Shown here: piece after piece, positions 17,533 through 28,400 of the stretch | Layout: the number at the start of each line of letters is the position of its first letter | Position numbering within the stretch: position 1 is the first letter of the stretch | DNA from: JACJXF01 sp038316435 | GTDB taxonomy: Bacteria > Bacteroidota > Bacteroidia > Bacteroidales > GCA-2748055 | Length of the DNA: 64,000 nt | Direction: 5' to 3' | NCBI GenBank assembly: GCA_038316435.1 | Contig: JBBQAQ010000017.1 | Span: forward strand, 8,753-72,752 | Program-made: the position numbers and the translations under genes | Notes under the pieces: generated by a model | The model's database searches: none | Told to the model about the DNA's origin: nothing | The model's input: the letters and a program-made list of their open reading frames with translations, nothing else

Positions 17533-20500
17533 ATGAAACCAAGATTTCTGAAAGAAATGAAAGCCTTCAAAAAAACCATATTCCTTGTCCTTGCGATATT
17601 TAGTTTTGCTAGCAGTATAGCACAGCAAAAAATTATAATCCGAGGAAGGGTTATTGACGAGAATAAAATAGGTGTAATTGGCGCCAATATTATTGAATAC
17701 GATAAAGATAATCGTATTATCAATGGCACCATTTGTAATGTTAACGGGGATTTTATCCTTGAAATGAAAAACATTAGCAATATTCTCAAAATCAGTCTTA
17801 TAGGGTACGAAACACAGGAAGTTAAACCCGACCCTACGAAACCTATGTCCATTACTCTTGCCGCAACAAACTTTGAGCTTGATGAAGTGGTTGTTTCCGC
17901 CAAACAAAAATCAATGCATAGCTTAACCAATATTGATGAACGCGACAATGCATCTTCTTCTGTGAAGGTTGACCTTCTAGACATGAAAGAAATGGGAGTT
18001 GCGTCTGCTTCTGATGCTTTGCAGGGAAAGGTTAGCGGACTAGATATTATCTCTGCTTCAGGCGACCCGGGATCAGGATCCCAACTGGTAATCAGAGGGA
18101 TTTCATCGATGGGTAACAACAAACCACTTATTGTAATCGACGGTATTCCTCAATACTCAGTACCAACCGATTTCGACCTCAGCTCTGCTGATGCTGAAGA
18201 TATTGGAAACCTCGTAAATATTGCTCTTCAGGATATAAAATCTATAGAAGTTCTAAAGGATGCTGCTTCCACTGCAGTTTACGGTTCAAAAGGAGCTGAT
18301 GGAGTGTTAATTATTGAGACATTTAAAGGGCGTTTGGGAAAAGTTCAGTTTGATTACTCTTATAAAACAAGTATAAACTACCAGCCTCCTGCAATTCCCA
18401 TGCTCAATGGTAACGAATATACTATGTTGCAACTTGAGGAATGGCATAATAACTACGGCGTGTTTAATATCCCCTCTGAAATAGCCTACGATAAAGACTA
18501 TTTTGATTTCTATAATTATTCAGCTAATACAGACTGGATAGGCGCAATAACTCAAAATTCAGTAACTCAGGATCATTATTTTAATATCTCAGGAGGAGGT
18601 GAAAAAACCCGATATTTCACTTCACTTAGTTATATTGATGAGGGAGGTACTACGATTAATACATCTTCACAAAGATTTTCTACCCGTGTAAACCTTGATT
18701 ATTTCCTTTCCAAAAAGCTTTTGTTTTCAGTACAGTTTAATTATACCAATAATAAAACTGACGGAAATTTAGAGATTAACGGCAGAAACATCCGTGAAAT
18801 GGCCTATATCAAAGCTCCTAATATGAGTATATGGGAACATGATGCATATGGAGTGCTTACAGGGGAGTACTTTACTCCTATTAATTCATACCAGGGCGGA
18901 GGTAGTGATTACTTTAATCCTGTTGCCGTTGCAAAGCTTGGAAAGAATGATAAACTTGATAATTCATTGAATAATACATTTATTCTCCGTTACAAGATTC
19001 TTGAAAAATTAACATTCAGAGAAACAGTTTCTTTCCAATATGGAGGTACCAAATCAAATAACTTCCTTCCATACAATGCTATAGGCGCCGACTGGCTTGA
19101 ATGGACTATTAATAAAGCAGAAGAAGGAAACAATCTGTATTCATCTATAAACACCGAATCCCAGTTAGCATTTGATTCACCCTTTGCTTCTGACGACCAT
19201 GTTTTTACCGGTGCAGCAACCTGGGTAACTAATCAGTCTGCCTATGAATGGATGAATATTCAAAGTAACAAAACTCCAAGTGTTGATATACAGGAACCTT
19301 CAATAGATGCTCAGATTAACTATATAGGTGGAGGTTCAGGTGAAACCAGAGAATTGGGCGCACTCATGAACCTTAACTATAAGTACAAGGATAGGTATAT
19401 GGTGCAGACTATTGCCAGGGCTGATGCACACTCCTCTTTCGGGGCAAATAATCGCTGGGGATTGTTTAAAGGTCTTTCTTTAGGATGGCGTTTTTCAAAG
19501 GAATCATTTGCTCAAGCTATCCCATTCCTTGGTGAAAGTATGTTGCGCGCCAGCTGGGGAGTTTCTGGAAGACAACCTGATAATCCCTACGCGCGTTTTG
19601 CTACCTACGGGTCAACTTATACAGGAAGCTATATGAACCTTACTGCTGTAGTTCCAAAGCAAATCCAGCTAAATAATCTGCAATGGGAAAGTATTGCATC
19701 AGTTGACTTGGGTCTGGAGTTAAACTTGTTTAAAGACCGGTTATTTGTTGAAGCAGACGTGTATCAAAAGAATACCACTAACCTTCTTTTCAAGGATTAT
19801 AATATTCCAAGTTCCTCAGGATATCAGCAACTACTTTTCCTTAATGGTGGAGAACTGCAGAACACAGGTTGGGAGCTTATGATGGATGTAAAACTAATAC
19901 GTGCCAAAAACTTCAAATGGTCGGTTAATTTCAACACTTCACAAAACGTCAATTCTTTCACCAAGCTTCCTGATAATTTTAATGTTGAACAATCAACTTC
20001 CATTGGTAATGGGGAATACCCAAAACGAGTTGAACAAGGTCAGCCAATGGGTTCATTTTTCGGATTTCAATATCTTGGAGTGTATGCCAGCGATGCCGAT
20101 GCAATGGCACATGATGCAGAAGGAAATATTCTTTATGATAATGAAGGAGCCCCTATTCCAATGACCTATCTTGGCACATACACTTTTAAAGGTGGAGATG
20201 CTCATTACGAGGATATTAACCACGATGGAAAAATCGACTTGAATGATGTTGTGTATATTGGAGATTCAAATCCTAATTTTATCGGGGGATTTGGAACCTT
20301 TATGAAATATAAAAGCTGGGAAATTTCCTGTGGTTTTCATTATCGTCTCGGGTTTGACATTATCAATGGGGTAGCTATTGAAACTGAAGGAATGAACAAT
20401 CGAAACAATCAGAGTAAGGCTGTATTGCGAAGATGGAGAGTTCAGGGACAAGACGAACAGGCCATGTTGCCGCGTGCATACCTTAATCACCCTGCAAATA

Positions 20501-20775
20501 ATCTTGGATCCGACCGATATGTTGAGAAAGGAGATTATCTGCGCCTTCTTAATGTGATGATTGGTTACCGGCTCCCTCAATCAGTTTGTGACAAACTCAA
20601 ACTTCGTTCGATGACACTCGCTTTGAGTGCCCGCAAACTGATGACTTTTACGAATTATTCCGGTCAGGATCCGGAAGTTAGTCAAGACGCAAGTAATCCA
20701 TTCTGGATTGGTGTTGATTATGCACGGACACCTCCCTCTAGAATTGTAACAATAACAGCTTCCATTGGTTTTTAA
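17533..20775 (+). CDS. SusC-like TonB-dependent outer-membrane transporter (first pair)
   Basis: This protein of about 1080 residues is a SusC/RagA-type importer. A signal peptide ends near SFASSIAQQ and is followed by a carboxypeptidase-regulatory-like domain (IIIRGRVIDENKIGVIGANI) and a TonB-box-like stretch (ELDEVVVSAKQ). The plug domain has DALQGKVSGLDIISASGDPG, VIRGISSMGNNKPLIVIDGI and STAVYGSKGADGVLIIET. A long 22-strand barrel ends in an aromatic residue (ITASIGF). There is no N-terminal STN domain, so it does not look coupled to an ECF anti-sigma factor. The frame is open from a TTG at 17527; the ATG at 17533 is preferred, and an ATG at 17557 (MKAFKKTIFLVLAIF) would give the tidiest signal peptide. 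It pairs with the SusD gene 29 bases downstream. Confidence 0.95.
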   Translation: MKPRFLKEMKAFKKTIFLVLAIFSFASSIAQQKIIIRGRVIDENKIGVIGANIIEYDKDNRIINGTICNVNGDFILEMKNISNILKISLIGYETQEVKPDPTKPMSITLAATNFELDEVVVSAKQKSMHSLTNIDERDNASSSVKVDLLDMKEMGVASASDALQGKVSGLDIISASGDPGSGSQLVIRGISSMGNNKPLIVIDGIPQYSVPTDFDLSSADAEDIGNLVNIALQDIKSIEVLKDAASTAVYGSKGADGVLIIETFKGRLGKVQFDYSYKTSINYQPPAIPMLNGNEYTMLQLEEWHNNYGVFNIPSEIAYDKDYFDFYNYSANTDWIGAITQNSVTQDHYFNISGGGEKTRYFTSLSYIDEGGTTINTSSQRFSTRVNLDYFLSKKLLFSVQFNYTNNKTDGNLEINGRNIREMAYIKAPNMSIWEHDAYGVLTGEYFTPINSYQGGGSDYFNPVAVAKLGKNDKLDNSLNNTFILRYKILEKLTFRETVSFQYGGTKSNNFLPYNAIGADWLEWTINKAEEGNNLYSSINTESQLAFDSPFASDDHVFTGAATWVTNQSAYEWMNIQSNKTPSVDIQEPSIDAQINYIGGGSGETRELGALMNLNYKYKDRYMVQTIARADAHSSFGANNRWGLFKGLSLGWRFSKESFAQAIPFLGESMLRASWGVSGRQPDNPYARFATYGSTYTGSYMNLTAVVPKQIQLNNLQWESIASVDLGLELNLFKDRLFVEADVYQKNTTNLLFKDYNIPSSSGYQQLLFLNGGELQNTGWELMMDVKLIRAKNFKWSVNFNTSQNVNSFTKLPDNFNVEQSTSIGNGEYPKRVEQGQPMGSFFGFQYLGVYASDADAMAHDAEGNILYDNEGAPIPMTYLGTYTFKGGDAHYEDINHDGKIDLNDVVYIGDSNPNFIGGFGTFMKYKSWEISCGFHYRLGFDIINGVAIETEGMNNRNNQSKAVLRRWRVQGQDEQAMLPRAYLNHPANNLGSDRYVEKGDYLRLLNVMIGYRLPQSVCDKLKLRSMTLALSARKLMTFTNYSGQDPEVSQDASNPFWIGVDYARTPPSRIVTITASIGF

Positions 20776-20804
20776 TTTTTGTGAACAATTAAGGAATTTT
20801 TGAA

Positions 20805-22283
20805 ATGAAAATAAAAGCAAAGATTATTCTGATTCTCCTGGCCATGAGCATACAATTCTCATGTAACGACTGGATGGCATTGATTCCGCCTCAAGGTCTT
20901 ATAAGGGAGGAATTCTGGAACACGAAAGAAGACGTTCAAGCCGTTCTGATGGGCGCCTATGAATCGATGGCTCAGATGGATGATTTATATTTTTTATACG
21001 GGGAAATCAGAGCAGACCTAGTAAGAGCAGATTATAATGTTTCTCAGGAGGAAAAGAAAATCATGGAAAGCAACATCTATCCTGATAATTATTTGTCTGA
21101 CTGGTCGAGATTTTACCAGGCAATAAACTATTGCAATGAGGTAATAAAATTTGCTCCGGAAGTAAAAGATAAGGATAACACCTTCACTGATTATCAGCTA
21201 AAAGGCTACCTCTCCGAAGCATATTTCCTTAGAAGTCTTGCTTATTTCTATTTGGTTAGGGTATTTAAGGATGTGCCACTCGTGCTGGAACCTACAACTA
21301 CTGATGATGCAGAATTCTATCCTTTAAAAACTGATGGTGACGAAATTCTGGCCCTTCTGATCAGTGATCTTACACAAGCAAGTAATTGGGCAACAGTTGA
21401 CGGATATACAAGTCTTTGGGAAGTTAAAAGCCGTGCAACAAAAGCTGCCATTGAAGCCCTGCTTGCCGACATTTCCCTTTGGACATTCGATTATACGGCC
21501 TGTATACAACATACCAATAATATAATAGCCTTAAACAAATATAAAATCCTTCCAAATGATGAATGGTTTGAGAATTTTTATCCTTACACTGAACCAGTGA
21601 GTTTGGAAAATATTTTTGAATTTGCTTTTAATGATGCACTCGGGCAAAGAAATCACCTTTATGGTATGACACAGCGTTACAGTTATAAATATAAGCCAAG
21701 TGAAAGATCACTTCAGATGTTTGGAAAACTAAATACCAGAGAAATTTACCGTGGTGAAGATGTTTCTATTAAGAAATACAGTGATACAGAATTCATCATT
21801 TGGAAATATGTTGGTAGTCGCGCTGATGGTAAAACAGAGAGGCAAGGAATCGAACAAAACAGTTGTAGCTGGATAGTTTACAGATATGCCGATATCCTGC
21901 TAATGAAAGCCGAAGCGTTATCTCAAATGAGTCAGTTTCCTGAAGCCTTGGATATTCTAAACGAGATACGTTACCGGGCCGATGTACCCTTACTGGATCT
22001 GGCAGATTCAAAAATCGTTTTCGAAGATGCCATACTTAATGAAAGAGCTCTGGAACTGGCTTTCGAAGGGAAAAGATGGTTCGACCTTGTTAGAATGGCG
22101 CGTAGAAATGACTACAGCCGTAAGGGGAAATTAATTGAGATCATAGTATTAAATGTGCCTTCTACACAAAAAAGGGTCCTTGCAACCAAATTAAATAACC
22201 CACTTGGCTGGTACCTTCCAATATATAAAACAGAACTTGAGAGGAACAAATCACTGGTACAAAATCCATATTATAACTTTTAG
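20805..22283 (+). CDS. SusD-like nutrient-binding lipoprotein (first pair)
   Basis: This 492-residue RagB/SusD-family lipoprotein forms the lid of the neighbouring SusC barrel. A signal peptide with lipobox is present (MSIQFSCNDWM). The N-terminal helical part has IREEFWNTKEDVQAVLMGAYE and LSEAYFLRSLAYFYLVRVFKDVPLV. The C-terminal half has the family signatures YADILLMKAEAL, LDILNEIRYRADVP and NERALELAFEGKRWFDLVRM, and ends with NPLGWYLPIYKTELERNKSL. The gene starts 29 bases after SusC and is followed after 9 bases by a fasciclin gene. Substrate cannot be read from the sequence; the flanking enzymes suggest oligosaccharides of mannan or beta-glucan. Confidence 0.95.
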   Translation: MKIKAKIILILLAMSIQFSCNDWMALIPPQGLIREEFWNTKEDVQAVLMGAYESMAQMDDLYFLYGEIRADLVRADYNVSQEEKKIMESNIYPDNYLSDWSRFYQAINYCNEVIKFAPEVKDKDNTFTDYQLKGYLSEAYFLRSLAYFYLVRVFKDVPLVLEPTTTDDAEFYPLKTDGDEILALLISDLTQASNWATVDGYTSLWEVKSRATKAAIEALLADISLWTFDYTACIQHTNNIIALNKYKILPNDEWFENFYPYTEPVSLENIFEFAFNDALGQRNHLYGMTQRYSYKYKPSERSLQMFGKLNTREIYRGEDVSIKKYSDTEFIIWKYVGSRADGKTERQGIEQNSCSWIVYRYADILLMKAEALSQMSQFPEALDILNEIRYRADVPLLDLADSKIVFEDAILNERALELAFEGKRWFDLVRMARRNDYSRKGKLIEIIVLNVPSTQKRVLATKLNNPLGWYLPIYKTELERNKSLVQNPYYNF

Positions 22284-22292
22284 GATTTAAAA

Positions 22293-23933
22293 ATGATAAA
22301 ACATAAAAACATAATAGCCCGGTTTTCAGGGATTCTAAATCGGGCAAGTGCAAATTTACATGTCATCGTTTTGTATAAACTTATTATCAAAACTGTGATT
22401 GCCATTTGCATCATCCCTGCGTTTTTTTCTTGCGGCAAACCTGAAATAACTGCTAATTTCAAAGACCAGGAGAAACTTAGCATTTACGATTACATGGTTG
22501 TAAACAGTGCAAAATACTCAAGTTTTCTGAGAATTCTTGAAGCTGGTAAAATAGCTAAAACCCTGAGTGCTTATAATCCGAATGGTACTGGGTATACTTT
22601 GTTTCTGCCGGATAATGAAACCATCAATAAGTACATACAACAAAGTGGAACTTATTCAAACCTTGATGAGCTTGTTGCTGATACTGCCTATGTAAGAATC
22701 TTTGGACGTTACCATATCGTTGATATGAGCATCAACACAAATGATTTCCCATTCGGGGCACTCCCGGAATATACACTTTCCGGCGATCTTCTAACTGTAA
22801 GCTTTGTAAATGAACCTGATACGTCTTATTATAAGATTAATAACCAATCCCCGGTTGTTCTTCCAAATGTTGAATTATCAAATGGTTACGTACATGTAAT
22901 TAATACTGCTCTTAGTCCTGTTGTATATACTACTTATGGATGGCTGGAGCTCCATCCGGGTTATACAATTCTTAAAGATGCTATTGATGCAACCGGACTT
23001 AAGACTTCATTTGATATCAATATAAAACTTGACAAGGAAGCAAATTCCTTTACTTTTCTGGCAGAGCCCGATTCAGTTTTCGCAAGGAGGAATATAAATT
23101 CTTTTGAAGACCTTGCAAATTACATAAGCCCTGGAAATACAGATTATACAAATGTTTCCAATCCCCTGAATAACTTTATTCGTTATCATCAACTTACAGA
23201 TACACGATTCCTCGATAATTTTGTTGATGTTATTACAAACTATTCAACCTATTCAGAAATCCCATTAAATATAAACGGATCAGGCTTGGATATTGCCATA
23301 AATAAAGGGAAGCAAAACTTTGACACTCTTATTAGCGGAATTGATACTACCATAATTGATTTTGTAGGTTTTTACTATGACAACAGTAATATTCTTACTC
23401 AAAGCGGTGTAGTACATTTTATTAATCAGATATTAACACAACAGAAACCTTCGCGTGCAATACAGACTTTCCAGTTCTATGAAGAAGCTTTGTTTAATGA
23501 ATTCAGGCTTGTACCCGGTACATATCTTGTAGAAGATTCAACGTCTTTAAATACAATAAAATATAAAGGAGTTGATTTGTTTTTTGTCAAATCTGATGAT
23601 GCAGCAAGCACTGCCTGGAGTGGAGATTATATTATGCTGAACGGAGACTTTTCAATTACATACAAAATCCCAAAACTTGTACAGGGATCCTATACCGTTT
23701 TTCTTGGTGCTGATGCTTTTAATACCGAAAACGCACTTATAGAAATCAGCATCGATGGAATAGTAATGGGAGGACTTTTGGATCTTTCGACTGGGGGAAG
23801 CTCAGCCTATCCATTTGCACAAACTAAAATTGGGACAATCGATTTTATTAAATATGAGCAACATACCATTGGAATAAAGTCGCTGATACCGGGTAAGTTT
23901 AATTGGGACTATATCCGATTTGAACCTTTATAA
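22293..23933 (+). CDS. Fasciclin lipoprotein with C-terminal sugar-binding-like domain (DUF5108-like)
   Basis: This 546-residue lipoprotein has its lipobox in IIPAFFSCGKPE. From the ATG at 22293 the leader is unusually long (47 residues); a TTG at 22371 (L-YKLIIKTVIAICIIPAFFSC) would give an ideal lipoprotein signal peptide and may be the true start. One or two FAS1-like domains follow (YNPNGTGYTLFLPDNETINKY, RIFGRYHIVDMS, NGYVHVINTALSPV, and NNFIRYHQLTDTRFLDN with VVHFINQIL). A C-terminal beta-sandwich (about 390-546) with SITYKIPKLVQGSYTVFLGA and WDYIRFEPL resembles the DUF5108/CBM6-like domains found with FAS1 in this phylum. It sits between SusD and another fasciclin gene; a surface glycan-binding accessory role is inferred. 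Confidence 0.82.
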   Translation: MIKHKNIIARFSGILNRASANLHVIVLYKLIIKTVIAICIIPAFFSCGKPEITANFKDQEKLSIYDYMVVNSAKYSSFLRILEAGKIAKTLSAYNPNGTGYTLFLPDNETINKYIQQSGTYSNLDELVADTAYVRIFGRYHIVDMSINTNDFPFGALPEYTLSGDLLTVSFVNEPDTSYYKINNQSPVVLPNVELSNGYVHVINTALSPVVYTTYGWLELHPGYTILKDAIDATGLKTSFDINIKLDKEANSFTFLAEPDSVFARRNINSFEDLANYISPGNTDYTNVSNPLNNFIRYHQLTDTRFLDNFVDVITNYSTYSEIPLNINGSGLDIAINKGKQNFDTLISGIDTTIIDFVGFYYDNSNILTQSGVVHFINQILTQQKPSRAIQTFQFYEEALFNEFRLVPGTYLVEDSTSLNTIKYKGVDLFFVKSDDAASTAWSGDYIMLNGDFSITYKIPKLVQGSYTVFLGADAFNTENALIEISIDGIVMGGLLDLSTGGSSAYPFAQTKIGTIDFIKYEQHTIGIKSLIPGKFNWDYIRFEPL

Positions 23934-23943
23934 AAACCAAAGA

Positions 23944-25476
23944 ATGAATAATAAAATTGGAATATTAGGAATTGTTATGCTGATTATTCTTTCATCATGT
24001 AAGAATAACGAGTGGGATGAGCATTACAAATCAAGCCCGGTAACAATCAATATGAATGTTTGGGAGGCTCTCCAACAGGATGCGGATTTAAGCCTTTTCG
24101 TTAGATACATGAAAAAGTTTAAATACGACACCTTGTTTTTAAAGGATAATACTTACAGCCTATTTGCACCAACAAACTATGCTTTTTCACAAATTACTGA
24201 TACTGCTTCCATCGATGCAGCAGCAATTGCATACCACATCTCCACTTTCTTTGTAAAACCAGGGAATATTAAAGGAAAGAGGAAGATTGAAACATTAGAT
24301 CTGAAATTTGCACTTTTCGATAATACTAACTTCGAACCTCATTTTGATGAAATCGCCCTTGATTTTGAAAGTCCACTTTATAAAAATGGAAAATATTTTA
24401 AGATGGCTCAGGTTGCTGTTCCTAAACCTAGTCTATACGAATATATCGCAATAACAAATCCTGTTTTGTTGAACTATATTGACAGTAAAGATTCAGTTAT
24501 CCTTGATAAAGAATTAAGTAAACCTATTGGATTTGATGATTTTGGAAATACAATTTACGATACGGTATCAGTAAAATATAATAAGTTCGAAGCTGAATAC
24601 TTTGAAGTTAGTAAAGAGTTTCGCTTTCAGACGGCCACACTGGTTTTCCCGAGGGAGGAAGATTATAACACAGCATTGACAAATATGGCTCAGAGCCTAG
24701 GAGGAAATTATATCAATTATCAGGATATTCCTTTGATCTGGCAGAATGAAATTCTTATCCCCTACCTGCTCGAACATGGAGTATTTGAAAATATGGTTGA
24801 ACCTGTGGAATTCACGATACAAACGACCAAAGACACTGTGAAGATGAAAAATATCAAGGGTGACAGTATAATTATTAAATATCTCCCAACTGATAAAACC
24901 CTTTGCAGCAACGGTTATGCGTATAACTATACAAATTTTGCCGTTCCTGATACATTGTTCTCCAGCAAATTCAGATTTGAAGCTGAGGATTTGCTTAAGG
25001 AAACCGGTTTAAACAAGTTTTCATGGTATGAAAATGTAAGCGTCTCAAGCAGTATTTCCTTTGCTCCTGCCCAGGAATTTATTGCTTCAGCCTCAAATGA
25101 CAGTATTGCTAAAGTAAATTTCCCAAAAGGATATACCGGTGATTTTACTCTCGAATTTAATGTTGATAATCTGTTCCCAAGAAAATACCTGATGGTGTTC
25201 CGCACAAACGTTAACCTTGGAGGAATATATGACATTTATGTGAACGACGTTCTCGTTAAAACTTTTGATTATTACGATTATGTTAAGTTTAAAGATGTGT
25301 ACCGAAGCGTTACCGGCACCAGGCATGCAACAAAGGCGGGGTACAATATTTTTGACTGTTATGTTGAAAGTATTCTTGACTTTGGAATTACAAAAATCAA
25401 AATCGATTATACTGCCCCTGGAAAAGTTTTGAACAATGGATTCTCATTGGATTACATTGAATTCATCCCTCAATAA
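23944..25476 (+). CDS. Fasciclin lipoprotein with C-terminal sugar-binding-like domain, third copy
   Basis: This 510-residue lipoprotein starts at the ATG at 23944, with lipobox MLIILSSCKNNEWDEHYK. An in-frame ATG at 23920 lies inside the preceding gene and lengthens the leader without benefit. The N-terminal FAS1 domain has DLSLFVRYMKKFKYDTLF and NTYSLFAPTNYAFSQI. A middle region is less clearly FAS1. The C-terminal part (about 350-510) has FRFEAEDLLKETGLNKFSWY and ends NNGFSLDYIEFIPQ, a CBM6/CBM35-like pattern shared with the preceding gene. It begins 10 bases after that gene. The two proteins look like related paralogues that have diverged strongly. Function is inferred as accessory binding protein of the second SusC/SusD pair. 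Confidence 0.82.
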   Translation: MNNKIGILGIVMLIILSSCKNNEWDEHYKSSPVTINMNVWEALQQDADLSLFVRYMKKFKYDTLFLKDNTYSLFAPTNYAFSQITDTASIDAAAIAYHISTFFVKPGNIKGKRKIETLDLKFALFDNTNFEPHFDEIALDFESPLYKNGKYFKMAQVAVPKPSLYEYIAITNPVLLNYIDSKDSVILDKELSKPIGFDDFGNTIYDTVSVKYNKFEAEYFEVSKEFRFQTATLVFPREEDYNTALTNMAQSLGGNYINYQDIPLIWQNEILIPYLLEHGVFENMVEPVEFTIQTTKDTVKMKNIKGDSIIIKYLPTDKTLCSNGYAYNYTNFAVPDTLFSSKFRFEAEDLLKETGLNKFSWYENVSVSSSISFAPAQEFIASASNDSIAKVNFPKGYTGDFTLEFNVDNLFPRKYLMVFRTNVNLGGIYDIYVNDVLVKTFDYYDYVKFKDVYRSVTGTRHATKAGYNIFDCYVESILDFGITKIKIDYTAPGKVLNNGFSLDYIEFIPQ

Positions 25477-25480
25477 TTAC

Positions 25481-28400
25481 ATGTTACCGAAAAAACACTA
25501 CTCAGGAATGAGAAATTATAAGATCATATTAGCATTATTCCTTACCAAATTAAATTTGGAACCAATGCACTGTATAACAAGAAAAGTGATTCACAGCAGA
25601 ATCGTAAAACTTAGTATTTCAGGAATTAAACTGGTAATTGTAAATCAGTATGCAAACAAACAGCGCAACACTTTGCTCCCTTTGTTTCTTTTACAGCGGC
25701 TGACCACTTTAATTCTATTGTTTTTATTTGTACAAACTCTTGTTGCACAGGATACCACGTATATTAAGGGTGTAATTTATTCGGGGTCAGAAAAGCCCCT
25801 TGCTAATATTTCAATAAGTATTGAAGGAAGTAGTGAACAACCCATAGTAACTACTGAAACAGGAGAGTTTACACTGTTGTCAACTTCAGGAAGCGATTGG
25901 ATTATCATCTCACCGGCTGATAAATATAAGATGAAACGTGTTTACCTTAACAACCGCATTGAGCTTTCTATTCATCTCACTCCAAACGATGTTGCCGGTG
26001 GCGATGATCCTATTTCTGTTTTGTCGCAAAATGTAAGTAGAAGAAACATGGTTGCTGCTTACTCCGAATTAGAGATTAAAAATATTCATCATTCTTCTGC
26101 TATTTCTGTTGATCAGTATATGCAAGGAAGGATTTCCGGAGTAAATGTTGTAAACCGATCAGGAATGCCTTCAAGCGGTGCTATAACTAATCTCAGAGGT
26201 GTAAACTCTATAAATGCCGGTACTCAACCGCTGTATATTGTGGATGGGATTCCTCTTTTAAATCATGGTGTTTTTAATTCTAATTTAGAGGGATTCGCTT
26301 ATAATCCTTTACTTGGTATTAACCCTTTTGATATCTCCAAAACTACCATTATCAAGGATCCAAGTATCACCGCTGCTTATGGATCGAAAGGATCAAATGG
26401 TATCGTTCTGATCGAAACTCTTGATCCCAGCGTAACACAAACTACCATTGAACTTGATCTCAGATCCGGATTCTCATTAAGCCCTTCTAATCTCATCCCC
26501 CAGTTAAATGGCGATCAGCATAAAACACTTATGAATGAAGTATTATTTTCATCTGGCGCATATGAAGAAGACATTCAAAAAGCTTTTCCAAGTTTGTTTC
26601 TTACCCCTGCAGATGAGCGCTACATTGATTTTCAGCACAATACAAACTGGCAAAAGCAGGTCTTTGATGATTCATACTTTACCAATATGAATATTAAAGT
26701 TAAAGGTGGAGATGAAATTGCCCGCTATGGATTATCATTTGGTTACAGAGATGGAAAAGGAATTATTAGAAATACGGGTTATAAAGGTTATAATCTCAGA
26801 TTTGTAAGCCGGTTAAATATTTTCACCTGGCTGAAGATGAATGCAGGTGTATCATTAAATTATAGCCTTTCTGCCCTAAAAGAAGCTGCGACCGTTCAAC
26901 AAACCAGTCCAATTCTTACAAGTCTTGCTAAGTCGCCATTATTAAACCCTTTTCAATATGATTCAAATGGAAAAGAGCTTACTACACTTGCCGAGGTTAA
27001 TGATATTGGTGTAAGTAACCCACTTGCCACTATAAAAAATTACAACGCAACCAACGGTAATTATAATTTCATTTCTACCCTTGACTTTGAATCAAAAATA
27101 AACAAGAATCTAACAGCTGTAACCAAATTCAGCATTTCCTATAATGTGCTGAAGGAACAGATTTTCATGCCAAACCATGGCATGGAACATTATTATAACA
27201 ATGAAGCAATAAATGTTTCTAAATCAACCAATAACGATCTGAAAACGTTCTTCAATAACACTTACATCAACTACAAAAAGTCTTTTGGAAAAAACCATTT
27301 GGTTTCCTCGAGTACCGGTGTGAATGTTCAAACAAACAGATTCGAACTCGATTGGGGATTAACCAAGAATGCTCATCCCAATGATCAATATCAGACAATT
27401 GGTGATGGACAAAATAATCAACGTGAAATTGGCGGAGACAACAGGATTTGGAATTGGATTTCATATTATGAGAATTTTATCTATTCCTTTAAGGACAAAT
27501 ACTTGTTCACCGGAAGTTTATCTCTTGACGGATCCTCGAGAGTCGGTGATGTTGCCGATAATACTCTAAAAATTGGAAACAACCGTTTTGGATTCTTTTA
27601 TTCAGGGGGAGTTGCATGGAGGGTTTCCAGTGAAAACTTTCTTAAAAATGTCTCTTGGCTTGAAGATTTAAAAATCAGATTTTCAAGTGGAAAAACCGGA
27701 AATGATGACATTGGTGAGTCGAGTGCAACAAACTATTACCAGGCTATAAAATTCCGCGAAACAGTAGGCCTTTTCCCAGCCTTACTTCCCAACCCAAATC
27801 TAACTTATGAAACTGTAAAACAGATAAATACAGGTATGGATATTGCAATTCTAGGAAACCGGGTAGGTTTTAGCATTGACGTATTCCAGTCAACTACTGA
27901 CAATATGCTTATATTCAGCCCTGTTGAATCATACCTTGGATACGACCTTCGAATCGAGAACGCCGGTCAGATGAAAAATAAAGGAGTCGAATTATCCGGT
28001 TTTTTACGAGTGCTCGATGGAGAGCAGTTTAAATGGGATATTCAGGCAAATTTATCCACCATAAATAATGAGGTTACCGAAATTAAAGGCGACCAGCTGG
28101 TTTCTTCCATTGCCGGAGCTGAAATCGTAAATAAAATCGGTTCTCCTGCCAATAGTTTCTACGGATATATCTTTAAAGGAGTATATTCTACAAATGCTGA
28201 AGCAATTGCAGCAAATCTTGTGAATGATAAGTATAGCCATTATCAGGCCGGTGATGCAATTTATGAAGATATTTCCGGACCAAATGGCACTCCCGACCAT
28301 GTAATAAATAATTACGATAAAACCATTATAGGTTCTTCATTGCCCGATCTCTTTGGGGGATTAACCAATGCTTTTTCCTTTAAAAAGTTTACTCTATCTG

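Noticed and set aside
17466..18122. 218-codon minus-strand open frame over the start of the first SusC gene
   Set aside because: It lies entirely antisense to a well-supported signal peptide, regulatory domain and plug; no recognisable domain on the minus strand.
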